From Amycolatopsis thermoflava N1165 (GTDB lineage Bacteria; Actinomycetota; Actinomycetes; Mycobacteriales; Pseudonocardiaceae): a stretch of 64,000 nt of DNA. The stretch lies in NCBI RefSeq assembly GCF_000473265.1, contig NZ_KI421511.1, forward strand, positions 6,244,360 through 6,308,359, given 5' to 3'. Both the position numbers and the translations under genes were made by a program. Below, piece after piece: positions 22,159 to 31,026 of this stretch. The notes below the pieces were generated by a model that was given only the letters and a program-made list of their open reading frames with translations, was not told where the DNA came from and did not search any database. Positions within the stretch are counted from its first letter, which is position 1. Each line of letters begins with the position of its first letter.

Positions 22159-23175
22159 ATGCGAACTCCGCACGGACACGGACACAGCCACGGGCACGGA
22201 CACGGCCACCGATCGCGGCGGTTGCGGCACCTCGTCACGCCGCACAGCCACGACAGCGCCGACCGGTTCGACAGCGCGCTGGAGACCAGCAGGCGCGGGA
22301 TGCGCACCCTGGTCTGGTCGTTCCTGGCGCTGTTCGTCACCGCGGCCGCGCAGCTGGTCGTCGTGTTGTTCACCGGCTCGGTCGCGCTGCTGGGCGACAC
22401 CATCCACAACTTCGCCGACGCGCTCACCGCGGTCCCGGTCGGCATCGCCTTCGCGCTCGGCCGCCGCGCCGCCACCCGCCGGTTCACCTACGGGCTGGGC
22501 CGGGCCGAGGACCTGGCCGGCGTGGTCGTCGTGCTGATCATCGCGTGCTCGGCGGCGCTGGCCGGTTACGAGGCGGTCCGGCGGCTGATCGAGCCGCGGC
22601 CGGTCACCGGGCTGTGGGTGGTGGCCGCGGCAGGCGTGATCGGATTCCTCGGCAACGAACTGGTCGCGCGGTGGCGCATCACGGTCGGCAGGCAGATCGG
22701 CTCCGCGGCGCTGGTCGCGGACGGGTTGCACGCGCGCACCGACGGGTTCACCTCGCTCGCGGTGGTGCTCGGCGCGCTCGGCGTCGCGCTCGGGTTCCCG
22801 ATGGCCGACCCGATCATCGGGCTCGTGATCACCGTCGCGATCCTGCTGGTGCTGCGCGACGCCGCGAAGGAGGTGTTCCGGCGGCTGATGGACGCGGTCG
22901 ATCCGGCGACCGTCGACCTGGTCGAGCGGGCCGCCCGGTCCGTCGACGGGGTGCGCGCGGCGCGGGACGTGCGGGTGCGGTGGATCGGGCACAGCCTGCG
23001 CGCCGAGCTGGCGGTGGCCGTCGACCCGGCGCTGACCGTCACCGCGGCGCACCACCTCGCGCACCAGGTGGAGCACCGGCTGACGCAACGGGTGCCGCGG
23101 CTGACGGCGGCGGTGGTGCACACGGAGCCGGCGCTGGGTGCGGAGGGGGCGCACGAGCTGGTGGGGCCGCGGTAG
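22159..23175 (+). CDS. Cation diffusion facilitator (Zn/Co/Cd exporter)
   Basis: A 338-residue CDF protein. A histidine-rich N-terminus (HGHGHSHGHGHGH) precedes six membrane segments. Helix II has the metal-site residues GDTIHNFADALTAVP (HxxxD, here H-N-F-A-D), and helix V has VADGLHARTDGFTSL (HxxxD, H-A-R-T-D). A cytosolic ferredoxin-like domain follows (residues about 240-338). It exports divalent metal from the cytosol in exchange for protons. The divergent ArsR gene is the probable regulator. Confidence 0.93.
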   Translation: MRTPHGHGHSHGHGHGHRSRRLRHLVTPHSHDSADRFDSALETSRRGMRTLVWSFLALFVTAAAQLVVVLFTGSVALLGDTIHNFADALTAVPVGIAFALGRRAATRRFTYGLGRAEDLAGVVVVLIIACSAALAGYEAVRRLIEPRPVTGLWVVAAAGVIGFLGNELVARWRITVGRQIGSAALVADGLHARTDGFTSLAVVLGALGVALGFPMADPIIGLVITVAILLVLRDAAKEVFRRLMDAVDPATVDLVERAARSVDGVRAARDVRVRWIGHSLRAELAVAVDPALTVTAAHHLAHQVEHRLTQRVPRLTAAVVHTEPALGAEGAHELVGPR

Positions 23176-23211
23176 CGGGACGAGCGGTTCGGGGGCGGAT
23201 GTCGGCGCTGC

Positions 23212-23440
23212 GGGGCGCCTTGGCGGGGCGCGGTGGCTGGATGTGGTGGGTTCTGGGGGTGGGTCGGTTCGTGGCTGGGTGGTGGTACTGCGGGGTGGGG
23301 CGCCTTGGCGGGGCGCGGTAGTTGGATGCGGTGGAGTCCTTGGGGTGGGGAGGTTCGCGGTTGGGTGGTGGCACTGCCGGACGGGGCGCCTTGGCGGGGC
23401 GCGGTAGTGGGCGGTGGTTTCCAGCGGTGGGCCGATTTGC
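23212..23440. repeat. Tandem 85/86-bp repeat, three units
   Basis: The core GGGGCGCCTTGGCGGGGCGC recurs at 23212, 23297 and 23383. Between copies, GGTTCG-GGNTGGGTGGTGG and ACTGC are also shared. The third unit drifts and weaker echoes continue to about 23520. The 528-bp interval 23176-23703 holds no supported gene. Confidence 0.75.
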
Positions 23441-23703
23441 AGGTGGCGAATGGCACTGCGACTCGAGGCGTCTCTGAAGCGCGCGGCACTGGGGCGCGGT
23501 GGTTTTCCTCGCGGTGGGCGGGTTTGCGGTAGGCAGGATGGGCTGGCGCCGTGGCGGGCCTCCGCGGGCGGTTGGAGCGCGTCGGTCGTGGTGAGCCTCG
23601 AAGCCGGTGAAGAACTGCGCAGGCTCGCGGCGGACATCCAATTGATGTGATGATCGTCACTTGTTCTGCACATTGATCATCTGTATTGTGCTTCTTTGGC
23701 GCA

Positions 23704-24126
23704 GTGGACATCGAGCACATTCGACAAGAACTGGCCACCTTCCAAGGCTCCCGGATCGTCGAGGCGAACGGGGACGTCTTCGCCATCTACGACCCCCGCG
23801 GCGACCTGCCGCCCCAGCGTCAGATGCCCTGGGCGACCATCGTGACCTCGGACAACCCGTACGACAACACGTCGAACCTGGACCGCCCCGGGGTCTTCCG
23901 CCTCAACATCGGGCTGACCCGTGACCGCTTCAAGGAAGTCGTGCCGGACGGGGACTACGACGTCACCGCCCTGGACGTCCTGTTCCCGCACCCGCTCTAC
24001 GGCGGCCAGCACTGGGTCTGCGTGATCAACCCCGACGAAACCTGGCCGCAGGCGCGGAAACTCCTCGACGAGGCCTACGAGTTCGCGGTCCGCAAGTTCG
24101 ACAACGCGGAGCGCCGGCGTCGGTAG
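23704..24126 (+). CDS. DUF6194-family protein
   Basis: A 140-residue soluble protein from GTG 23704. It matches the DUF6194 family in VFAIYDPRGDLPPQRQMPWA, TIVTSDNPYDNTSNLDRPGV and FRLNIGLTRDRFKEV, then LFPHPLYGGQHWVCVINP. Families of this kind are common in actinobacteria and have no proven function. No clear ribosome site. It is followed after 9 bp by the winged-helix gene, probably one transcript. Confidence 0.75.
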   Translation: MDIEHIRQELATFQGSRIVEANGDVFAIYDPRGDLPPQRQMPWATIVTSDNPYDNTSNLDRPGVFRLNIGLTRDRFKEVVPDGDYDVTALDVLFPHPLYGGQHWVCVINPDETWPQARKLLDEAYEFAVRKFDNAERRRR

Positions 24127-24135
24127 CCTGCCCCC

Positions 24136-25074
24136 ATGGACGTACGGCGCCGGCGGGTGGCGGCCCAGCTCTTGGACCGGTCGAAAACACCGACGCTCGT
24201 CGACGCCGTGCGCCACCTCCTCGCGGTGCAGGCCCAGGAACCGACGGCTTTCCCGCTGGCGCTGCGGGCCCGGGTGCCCGGCCTGACGGCCGCCGAGCTC
24301 GACAACGCCCGCCGGGACGCCACGCTCGTCCGCTGCTGGGGTCCGCGCGGCACCCTGCACCTGATCGCCCGCGACGACCTGCCCTGGCTGTTCCCGCTGG
24401 TGAAACCGAATCCCGTCAACTCGCTCCGGCGGCTCAAGGAACTCGGCGTCGACAACCCCGACGCCTCGCGAGCCGCCAAGGCCCTCGACGGCCGCGGCCC
24501 GCTCACCAAGACCGAACTCGGCGACCGCACCGGGACCGAAGGGCAGGCGACGGTCCACCTGGCGATGCTCGCCGCCGCGCGCGGGCTCGTCGTGCTCGGG
24601 CCGGAACGCGGCGGCAAGCCCACCTACGTCCACGCCGGCGACTGGCTGGGCGCACCCTTGCCGACCGAACCCGGCGACACCGCCCTCGGACAGCTCGTCG
24701 CCCGCTACCGGGCCGCGCACGAACCAGCCGGGCCCGCGGACCTCGCCGCCTGGTCCGGAATCCCCGTCACCAGGCTGAAATCCCACTGGCGGGAGTCCAC
24801 AGTAGACGGCGAAGAGGCGGGCGACACGGTCCGCCTCATCCCGGCCTTCGACGAGTACCTCCTCGGGTGGCGCACCCGGGACCACGCCGTCGCCCCGGAA
24901 CACCGCAGGCTCGTGCACCCCGGCGGCGGCATCGTCAGGGCTGCTGTCCTCGTCGACGGCCGCGTCGCGGGCACCTGGACCCGCACCGGCGGCCGCGTCG
25001 AGGTTCAGCCCTTCGAAGACCTGCCGGACCTGACCGCGGAAATCGAGGACCTGCGCCGGTTCGACGGAAAATGA
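24136..25074 (+). CDS. Winged-helix DNA-binding domain protein (HTH_42 family)
   Basis: A 312-residue protein beginning MDVRRRRVAAQLLDRSKTPT. The hallmark HLLAVQAQEPTAFPLALRAR and LVRCWGPRGTLHLIARDDLP, and the late AFDEYLLGWRTRDHAVAPEH with VHPGGGIVRAAVLVDGRVAG, match the crosslink-repair-glycosylase-like winged-helix family (YcaQ/AlkX relatives). Such proteins bind DNA; some unhook interstrand crosslinks. Whether this one is catalytic is open. Confidence 0.82.
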   Translation: MDVRRRRVAAQLLDRSKTPTLVDAVRHLLAVQAQEPTAFPLALRARVPGLTAAELDNARRDATLVRCWGPRGTLHLIARDDLPWLFPLVKPNPVNSLRRLKELGVDNPDASRAAKALDGRGPLTKTELGDRTGTEGQATVHLAMLAAARGLVVLGPERGGKPTYVHAGDWLGAPLPTEPGDTALGQLVARYRAAHEPAGPADLAAWSGIPVTRLKSHWRESTVDGEEAGDTVRLIPAFDEYLLGWRTRDHAVAPEHRRLVHPGGGIVRAAVLVDGRVAGTWTRTGGRVEVQPFEDLPDLTAEIEDLRRFDGK

Positions 25075-25100
25075 GTCGATCACCGCGACCGGCGCCGGCT

Positions 25101-25187
25101 ATGCTGCCGGGCGTGAACAGCCCCGAGTCGGACAGAGGCGAGCGGATCACCCGCTGACCCTGTTTTCTCCGACTCGGGAGCTTTGTC
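25101..25187 (+). promoter_or_regulatory. Leader-peptide attenuator of the Cmx-type exporter
   Basis: A short frame ATG 25101 (or GTG 25113) to TGA 25157 encodes a peptide ending NSPESDRGERITR. Inside it, CCCGAGTCGGA (25122-25132) pairs perfectly with TCCGACTCGGG (25168-25178). The right arm contains the GGGAG ribosome site (25176-25180) of the exporter at 25188. A ribosome stalled on the leader would melt the stem and free that site. This layout is known for inducible chloramphenicol-resistance genes, including cmx. Confidence 0.8.
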
Positions 25188-26330
25188 ATGCCCTTTGCCG
25201 TCTACCTGCTCGGGCTCGCCGTCTTCGCCCAGAGCACCTCGGAATTCATGCTGTCCGGCCTGGTCCCGGACATCGCCGCGGACCTGGACGTCTCGATCGC
25301 CGCCGCGGGATACCTGACCTCGGCGTTCGCGGTCGGGATGATCGTCGGCGCGCCGCTGCTCGCCATCCTCGCCCGCCGCTGGCCGCAACGCCGGGCGGTC
25401 ACCGCGTTCCTCGTCGTGTTCGCCGCCGCGCACGTGCTCGGCGCTCTCACCTCCAGCTACGCCGTCCTGCTCGTCACGCGGATCGTGGCGGCGCTGGCCA
25501 ACGCCGGGTTCTGGGCGCTGGCCACCACGGTCGCCGTCGCGCTGGTCGCGCCGGACGCCAAGGGCCGCGCGATGTCCGTCGTGATGGGCGGGGTCACGCT
25601 CGCCTGCGTCGCGGGCGTTCCCGGTGGCGCCGTGCTCGGCCAGGCGTGGGGCTGGCGCTCCGCGTTCTGGGCCGTGGCCGCGCTCGCCGTGGCGGCGACC
25701 GTGGCGGTGGTGCGCACCATCCCGGTGTCCAAACCGGACACCGAGGCGACCGCCGTCCGGCCGCTGCTGCGCCGTCCGTTGCTGCTGACCTACGCGACGA
25801 ACGCCCTCGTCCAGGGCGCGACCTTCTGCACGTTCACCTACCTCGCGCCGCTGGTCACCGAGGTGGCCGGGCTGTCCGAGGCGTGGGTGCCCGCGACGCT
25901 CGTGTTGTTCGGCATCGGCGCGTGCGTCGGCATCGTGTTCGGTGGCCGCGTCGCCGACGCGCGGCCGCGCACGGTCCTGCTGACCGGCACCGCAGCGCTG
26001 ACCGTCGGCTGGGTCGCGCTCGCGCTGAGCGCGGCCAGCCCGGTCGTCACGCTCGTTCTCGTGTTCCTGCAAGGGATGCTGGCGTTCGGGCTGGCGCCGG
26101 CGCTCACCGCGCGGGTGTTCTACCAGGCCCCGGGCAACGCGCTGGCCGGCGGCTTCACCACGGCCGCGTTCAACGTCGGCAACACGCTCGGCCCCGCGCT
26201 GGGCGGGCTCGCGCTCGACGCGGGTCTCGGGTTCCGCTCGCCGGTCGTGGTCAGCGCGCTGCTCATGGTCGTGTCAGTCGCGCAGGTGTACGGCCAGGTC
26301 CGACCGGCCAGGCGCGAGGTCGGCGCGTAG
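25188..26330 (+). CDS. Cmx/CmrA-type drug:H+ antiporter (MFS)
   Basis: A 380-residue 12-helix MFS exporter. The start MPFAVYLLGLAVFAQSTSEF followed by MLSGLVPDIAADLDVSIAAA is almost a signature of the Cmx/CmrA chloramphenicol efflux family. GAPLLAILARRWPQRRAV is motif A and GVPGGAVLGQAWGWRSAFW is the motif-C-like drug-efflux antiporter region. Regulated by the attenuator just upstream. The 3' end overlaps the convergent oxidoreductase by 57 bp. Chloramphenicol as substrate is inferred from family only. Confidence 0.88.
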   Translation: MPFAVYLLGLAVFAQSTSEFMLSGLVPDIAADLDVSIAAAGYLTSAFAVGMIVGAPLLAILARRWPQRRAVTAFLVVFAAAHVLGALTSSYAVLLVTRIVAALANAGFWALATTVAVALVAPDAKGRAMSVVMGGVTLACVAGVPGGAVLGQAWGWRSAFWAVAALAVAATVAVVRTIPVSKPDTEATAVRPLLRRPLLLTYATNALVQGATFCTFTYLAPLVTEVAGLSEAWVPATLVLFGIGACVGIVFGGRVADARPRTVLLTGTAALTVGWVALALSAASPVVTLVLVFLQGMLAFGLAPALTARVFYQAPGNALAGGFTTAAFNVGNTLGPALGGLALDAGLGFRSPVVVSALLMVVSVAQVYGQVRPARREVGA

Positions 26331-27041
26331 CACCAGGTCCTGGTCGTAGTCGCCGCGGTTCTGGTGGCGGAACGGGATCGGCTCCGCGCTCTCCAGGGTG
26401 CGGAGCCGGTCCCGCAGTCCGGCGACCGCCGCGTCGAACCCGGCCTCGTCGAGGCGGTCGGCGCTCAGCACGGCGAACGGCGGCAGCGGCGAGATGCCGG
26501 TGTACCAGAAAGTGCCGTGGTGCAAGGGGAACAGCAGGTCGTTCAGTTCACCGTGGACACCACGCGGACCGATGCTGGACGGCCGCGCACCGATCGTCGT
26601 CACCACCATCGCACGCTTGCCGGTGAGCTTGCCGTCGCCGTACCGCAGGACCGTGCCGTCCTCGTCGGCGATCCCGTAACCGAGGCCCTTCACGAAGACC
26701 CGGTCGAACCAGCCCTTGAGGATCGCCGGCAGCCCGTACCACCACATCGGGAACTGCACCACGATCGCGTCCGCCCAGTCGAGTTTTTCCTGCTCCGCCC
26801 TGATGTCGGCGGGCAGGCGGCCGGACTCGTACGCCTCCTGCGAGGCCGAGGCGACCAGCATCCGCTCGGCCGGGTCGTGCTCGAAGTCCCCGTAGTCGAC
26901 CACCGGGTTCCACTTCATCGCGTACAGGTCCGACACCCGGTAGGAGTGGCCGAACTCGTCCAGCGCCTTCAGCCCCTCGTCGCGCAGCGCGGCGTTGAGC
27001 GAGCGTCCCTCCGGGTGGGCGAAGATCCACAACACGTTCAT
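26274..27041 (-). CDS. NAD(P)H quinone oxidoreductase-like flavoprotein
   Basis: A 255-residue flavodoxin-fold protein: VLWIFAHPEGRSLNAALRDE binds the FMN/FAD phosphate, and QFPMWWYGLPAILKGWFDRV with FVKGLGYG is the hallmark of NQO/MdaB-type reductases. It would reduce quinones or nitro/azo compounds with NAD(P)H in the cytosol. Start at MNVLW (ATG 27041); the longer frame has no support. Divergent from an AraC-type regulator with a 70-bp gap, a plausible regulatory pair. Confidence 0.88.
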   Translation of the reverse strand: MNVLWIFAHPEGRSLNAALRDEGLKALDEFGHSYRVSDLYAMKWNPVVDYGDFEHDPAERMLVASASQEAYESGRLPADIRAEQEKLDWADAIVVQFPMWWYGLPAILKGWFDRVFVKGLGYGIADEDGTVLRYGDGKLTGKRAMVVTTIGARPSSIGPRGVHGELNDLLFPLHHGTFWYTGISPLPPFAVLSADRLDEAGFDAAVAGLRDRLRTLESAEPIPFRHQNRGDYDQDLVLRADLAPGRSDLAVHLRD

Positions 27042-27111
27042 GTCACCAGGCTCCGCCGTCACCGCGCCCGCGACGAGTGGCCCGATGGTCAGCATGTGTC
27101 AGGATCGGGCC

Positions 27112-28143
27112 ATGACGGTTTTCGCGAACGACGGCAGGCACCGGGTGGCCGTGCTGGTCCGCGACGGTCTGCTGCCGATCGAGGTCGGGATCGTGCACCG
27201 GCTGTTCGGGCAGGCCAGGGCGGGTGGCGGGCCGCTGTACGAGGTGCTCACCTGCACCCTCCACCCCGGCGTGGTGCGCACCGACGCCGACTTCACGGTC
27301 AACGTCGAGCACGGCCTGGACGCCCTCGCCGAGGCCGACACGGTCATCGTGTCCTCCTCCGACGAGGACTACGGCCCGCAGCCCGGCGGCCCGCTGCAGG
27401 GCCCGCTCGCCGACGCCTTCGCGGCGATCGAACCGGGCACCCGCATCGCCTCGATCTGCAGCGGCGCGTTCGTCCTCGCGGCGGCCGGACTGCTCGACGG
27501 CCGCCCCGCCACCACGCACTGGCAGTCCGCCGACGACCTGCGCACCCTGTACCCGCGCGTTCAGGTCGACCCGAACGTCCTCTACACCGAGTCCGGCAAC
27601 GTCCTGACCTCGGCCGGCGTCGCGTCCGGCATCGACCTGTGCCTGCACATGATCCGCCGCGACCACGGCGCCGCGGTGGCCAACGAGGTCGCGCGCGGCA
27701 CGATCGTCGCGCCGCACCGCGAGGGCGGCCAGGCCCAGTACATCCCCCGGCCGGTGCCGCAGCCGACGGTGTCCTCGACCGGCGCGGCGCGGGCGTGGGC
27801 GCTGGAGAACCTGCACCGTCCGCTGACGCTGCGGCAGCTCGCCGCGCGCGAGTCGATGAGCGTGCGCACCTTCACCCGCCGCTTCCGCGAGGAGGTCGGC
27901 CTCTCGCCGGGGCAGTGGCTCACACAGCAGCGGGTCGAGCGCGCCCGCCAGCTGCTGGAGGAGACCGACCTGCCGATCGACCGGGTCGCCGAGGACGCCG
28001 GGTTCGGCAGTGCCGGTTCGCTGCGCCAGCACCTGCAGGCCGCGCTCGGCGTGTCACCGAGCGGCTACCGCTACACCTTCCGCGGCAGCCGCGCCGAGGA
28101 TCAGGACCACAGCTCGGCGGCCGGGAGCGGCCGGCCCAGGTAG
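27112..28143 (+). CDS. GlxA-type AraC regulator (DJ-1/PfpI + AraC HTH)
   Basis: A 343-residue regulator. The N-terminal DJ-1/PfpI-like domain has the nucleophile elbow RIASICSGAFVLAAAGLLDG and the following TTHWQSADDLRTLYP, as in amidase-like AraC proteins. The C-terminal double HTH is classic: HRPLTLRQLAARESMSVRTF and VAEDAGFGSAGSLRQHLQAA, then GVSPSGYRYTF. Likely controls the divergent flavoprotein. Its 3' end overlaps the convergent GGDEF-EAL gene by 43 bp. Confidence 0.9.
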   Translation: MTVFANDGRHRVAVLVRDGLLPIEVGIVHRLFGQARAGGGPLYEVLTCTLHPGVVRTDADFTVNVEHGLDALAEADTVIVSSSDEDYGPQPGGPLQGPLADAFAAIEPGTRIASICSGAFVLAAAGLLDGRPATTHWQSADDLRTLYPRVQVDPNVLYTESGNVLTSAGVASGIDLCLHMIRRDHGAAVANEVARGTIVAPHREGGQAQYIPRPVPQPTVSSTGAARAWALENLHRPLTLRQLAARESMSVRTFTRRFREEVGLSPGQWLTQQRVERARQLLEETDLPIDRVAEDAGFGSAGSLRQHLQAALGVSPSGYRYTFRGSRAEDQDHSSAAGSGRPR

Positions 28144-30833
28144 TAGCCCTGGGCCTGGTCGCAGCCGAGCCGCTTGAGGATCTCCAGCTGCTTGGCGTTC
28201 TCCACACCCTCCGCGACGACGGTCAGGTGCACGGCGTGGGCCATCGCGATGATGCTCGTGACGATCACCTCGGCGTCCCCGGACTCGCCCAGCCCGGTGA
28301 TGAAGGACCGGTCGATCTTCAACGTGTCCAGCGTCAGCCGCTGCAACTGCGCCAGCGACGAGTACCCGGTGCCGAAGTCGTCGATCGCCAGGCACACCCC
28401 GAGCTCACGCAGCGCGGCCAGCGTCTTGCTGGTGACCGTGGAATCCCGCATCAGCGCGCTCTCGGTGATCTCCAGGCACAGCGCGTCCGCGGGCAGCCCG
28501 GTCACCGCCAGCGCCTCCTCCACGGCCAGGACCAGCGCCGGGTCGTCGAGCTGGCGGGTGGACAGGTTGATCTTGAGCCCGACCTTCGCGCCCTCCGCCC
28601 GGCGGGCCGCCACCTCCCGGGTGGTCTCCCGCAGCATGTGCGAGCCGAGCAGGTTGATCAGGTCGCTCTCCTCGGCCAGCGGGATGAACTCCGCGGGCGA
28701 GATCGGCCCGTGCACCGGGTGCGTCCAGCGCAGCAGGCCCTCGACCGCGACCATTTCGTCCGTGCGCAGGTCGACGACCGGCTGGTAGGCGGCCCACAGG
28801 CGGCCGTGCCGGACCGCGTCGCGCAGGTCCTGCTCCAGCCGCAGGCGCCGCTGCATCCGCATCCGCAGCTCGACGTCGAAGAATTCGTAGCGGCCCCGGC
28901 CCAGTGTCTTCGCGTGGTACATCGCCACGTCCGCGTCGCGCAGCAGCTCGTCGGCCTCGCGCTGGTCGCCGGGGCCGGTCAGCACGATCCCGATGCTCGC
29001 GTCGACGTGCAGGCGGCGCCCGTCGACCGAGATCGGCGTGGTCATCGCGTCCCGGATGTGGTTGGTCAGCGCGCGCACCCCGGACTCGTCGTGCACGCCG
29101 AACGCGATCACCACGAACTCGTCCCCGCCGAGCCGACCCACCACGTCCCCGGCGCGCACCGCGTGCCGCAGCCGCTCGCCGGCGATCTGCAGCACCCGGT
29201 CGCCGATCGTGTGACCCAGCGAGTCGTTGATGACCTTGAACTTGTCCAGGTCGATGAACAGCACCGCGGTGGTGCCGTAACCCTCCTCGTGCAGGGCCGC
29301 GTTGAGCCGCTGCAGCACGAGCGTGCGGTTGGCCAGCCCGGTCAGCGGGTCGTGCGTGGCGTCGTGCGCGAGCCGCTCGCCGATCGCCTTGCGCTCGGTG
29401 ATGTCGCTGAACGACAGCACGAACGCCGAGGAGGCCATGTCCTCCGGGTTCATCGCCCGGCAGGACACCGACAGCCACACGATCCGGCCGTCCGCGCGCT
29501 TGGCCCGCATCACCCGGCCCTGCTGCGGCTCGCCGCCGCGGCGCAGCTGCGCGGACGGGTACTCCGACGGGTCGAGCCGCCGCCCGTCCTCGTCGTAGAG
29601 CGGCCAGGCGTCCGGCGGCGCGCCGATCAGCTCCGCCTCGGTCGCGCCGAGGATGTGCTCGGCCGCGGGGTTCGCCGACATCACCCGGCCGTTCGGGCCG
29701 ATCACCAGCACACCCTCGTCCAGGGCCGCGACGACCGTGCTGAACTGGCGTTCCGCGCGGCGGCGGGCGGTCTCGTCCGCGCACACCAGCACGTAGCCGT
29801 CGTCCATCTCGGCCGCCGACACCCGCACCGCCAGCGCGGACCCGTCCGCGGCGCGGTGGGTCGCCTGCGCGACACCGCCGTGGGCGAGCACGTCGGCCGG
29901 GTCGAGCGGCGCGCCGACCAGCCGCCCGACCTCCTGGCCCAGCGCGTCGGCCGCGCGCCAGCCGTAGATGTTCTCGGCGGCCGGGTTCCAGCTGGTCACG
30001 CGGCCCCGCGCGTCGGTCGCGATCAGCGCGTCGCTGACGTGCTGCACGAGCGCGGCCTGGTAGCGCAGCGCGGCCTCGGCGGCCTTCTGCGCGCTGACGT
30101 CGCGCATGATCACCTGGAAGGCCGGCTTGCCCTCCCAGGTCGTGCGCACCGACACCGACTCCACGGTGATCCGTTCGCCGTCCAGCCTGGTCAGCACCGC
30201 CTCCGCCGGCTCGGACGTGGCGCCCGGCTCGTTCAACCCGGCGATCCGGCGCAGCATCGACGGCACCGACGGCGGGTCCACGAAGTCGGTGATCGGGCGC
30301 CCGATCAGCTCGGACGCGGTGACCGCCCCGACGAACCGGACCGCGGCCGGGTTGGCGTAGGTCAGCACGCCGTACTGGTGCACGACGATGCCGTCCGGGC
30401 TCAGCTCGACCAGCAGGCGGTAGCGGTCGGCGAGGTCGGCCAGCTCGCGGCGGTCCTCGTGCCGGTCCGTGACGTCCGTGGCGATGCCGAAGAGCCCGCC
30501 GTCGAACGTGCGGGCGCGGAACCGGATCCACCGCGAGTCGCCCGCCGGCGTCTCGTAGGGCTGCTCCAGCTCCAGGTCATGCCACACCGGCGCGGTGCGG
30601 GCGGCCAGCATCAGCGGCTCGACCAGCTCGGCGAGCTTGGCGCGGATCTCCGCGTCGGGCGCGCCGGGCAGCGCGAGCAGGCGGTCGAGGCCGGGCCGCC
30701 AGGTGAGGACGTCGTCGGCGAAGCCGAAGGACCAGATCACGGCGCGATCGGCGGACAGGGCCAGGTCGATCACTTGTTCATGATCGACGGACAGGCCGGC
30801 CACGCCTTCCCCGGGGTTGGCGTTTGGCTCCAT
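28101..30833 (-). CDS. PAS-GGDEF-EAL cyclic-di-GMP enzyme
   Basis: A 910-residue cytosolic protein with at least four PAS-like modules (VELSPDGIVVHQYGVLTYAN, ALIATDARGRVTSWNPAAEN, GVLVIGPNGRVMSANPAAEH and an N-terminal degenerate one). The diguanylate cyclase domain has DPLTGLANR, DLDKFKVINDSLGH and an intact RLGGDEF. The phosphodiesterase domain has AVEGLLRWTHP (EGL variant of EAL), LSTRQLDD, LEITESALM, IDDFGTGYSSLAQL and DRSFI; key acidic residues are present. It could make and break c-di-GMP, with PAS sensing setting the balance. Start at MEPNANP; 78 bp of upstream frame was discarded. Confidence 0.93.
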   Translation of the reverse strand: MEPNANPGEGVAGLSVDHEQVIDLALSADRAVIWSFGFADDVLTWRPGLDRLLALPGAPDAEIRAKLAELVEPLMLAARTAPVWHDLELEQPYETPAGDSRWIRFRARTFDGGLFGIATDVTDRHEDRRELADLADRYRLLVELSPDGIVVHQYGVLTYANPAAVRFVGAVTASELIGRPITDFVDPPSVPSMLRRIAGLNEPGATSEPAEAVLTRLDGERITVESVSVRTTWEGKPAFQVIMRDVSAQKAAEAALRYQAALVQHVSDALIATDARGRVTSWNPAAENIYGWRAADALGQEVGRLVGAPLDPADVLAHGGVAQATHRAADGSALAVRVSAAEMDDGYVLVCADETARRRAERQFSTVVAALDEGVLVIGPNGRVMSANPAAEHILGATEAELIGAPPDAWPLYDEDGRRLDPSEYPSAQLRRGGEPQQGRVMRAKRADGRIVWLSVSCRAMNPEDMASSAFVLSFSDITERKAIGERLAHDATHDPLTGLANRTLVLQRLNAALHEEGYGTTAVLFIDLDKFKVINDSLGHTIGDRVLQIAGERLRHAVRAGDVVGRLGGDEFVVIAFGVHDESGVRALTNHIRDAMTTPISVDGRRLHVDASIGIVLTGPGDQREADELLRDADVAMYHAKTLGRGRYEFFDVELRMRMQRRLRLEQDLRDAVRHGRLWAAYQPVVDLRTDEMVAVEGLLRWTHPVHGPISPAEFIPLAEESDLINLLGSHMLRETTREVAARRAEGAKVGLKINLSTRQLDDPALVLAVEEALAVTGLPADALCLEITESALMRDSTVTSKTLAALRELGVCLAIDDFGTGYSSLAQLQRLTLDTLKIDRSFITGLGESGDAEVIVTSIIAMAHAVHLTVVAEGVENAKQLEILKRLGCDQAQGYYLGRPLPAAELWS

Positions 30834-31026
30834 CTTCCGTCCGATCCGCCGAGCATCTTCTGCTGTCCGATTACACCATTCGGCCGCTTCACCGTGGTCC
30901 TTGCGCACCAATCTCCGGCAGCGGACTGCGCTCGGTTATGCCCTTCCGGCTGCTCGACGTTGGCTTGGAACGAGTCCGTTCCTCGGGACGGATCGTAGAG
31001 GCAATGACGAAGGAGGGGCGAGTGCG

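Noticed and set aside
23212-23520. CRISPR array
   Set aside because: The repeat period is 85/86 bp with similarity also in the spacers, units decay quickly, and no cas genes are present. It is an ordinary tandem repeat.
26364-30998. A very long open frame (over 1500 codons) on the + strand across 26.4-31.0 kb
   Set aside because: It is antisense to the flavoprotein and the GGDEF-EAL gene and runs through the AraC gene in another frame. Its text is Arg/His/Val-rich low-complexity, typical of high-GC shadows; the overlapped genes have clear motifs.
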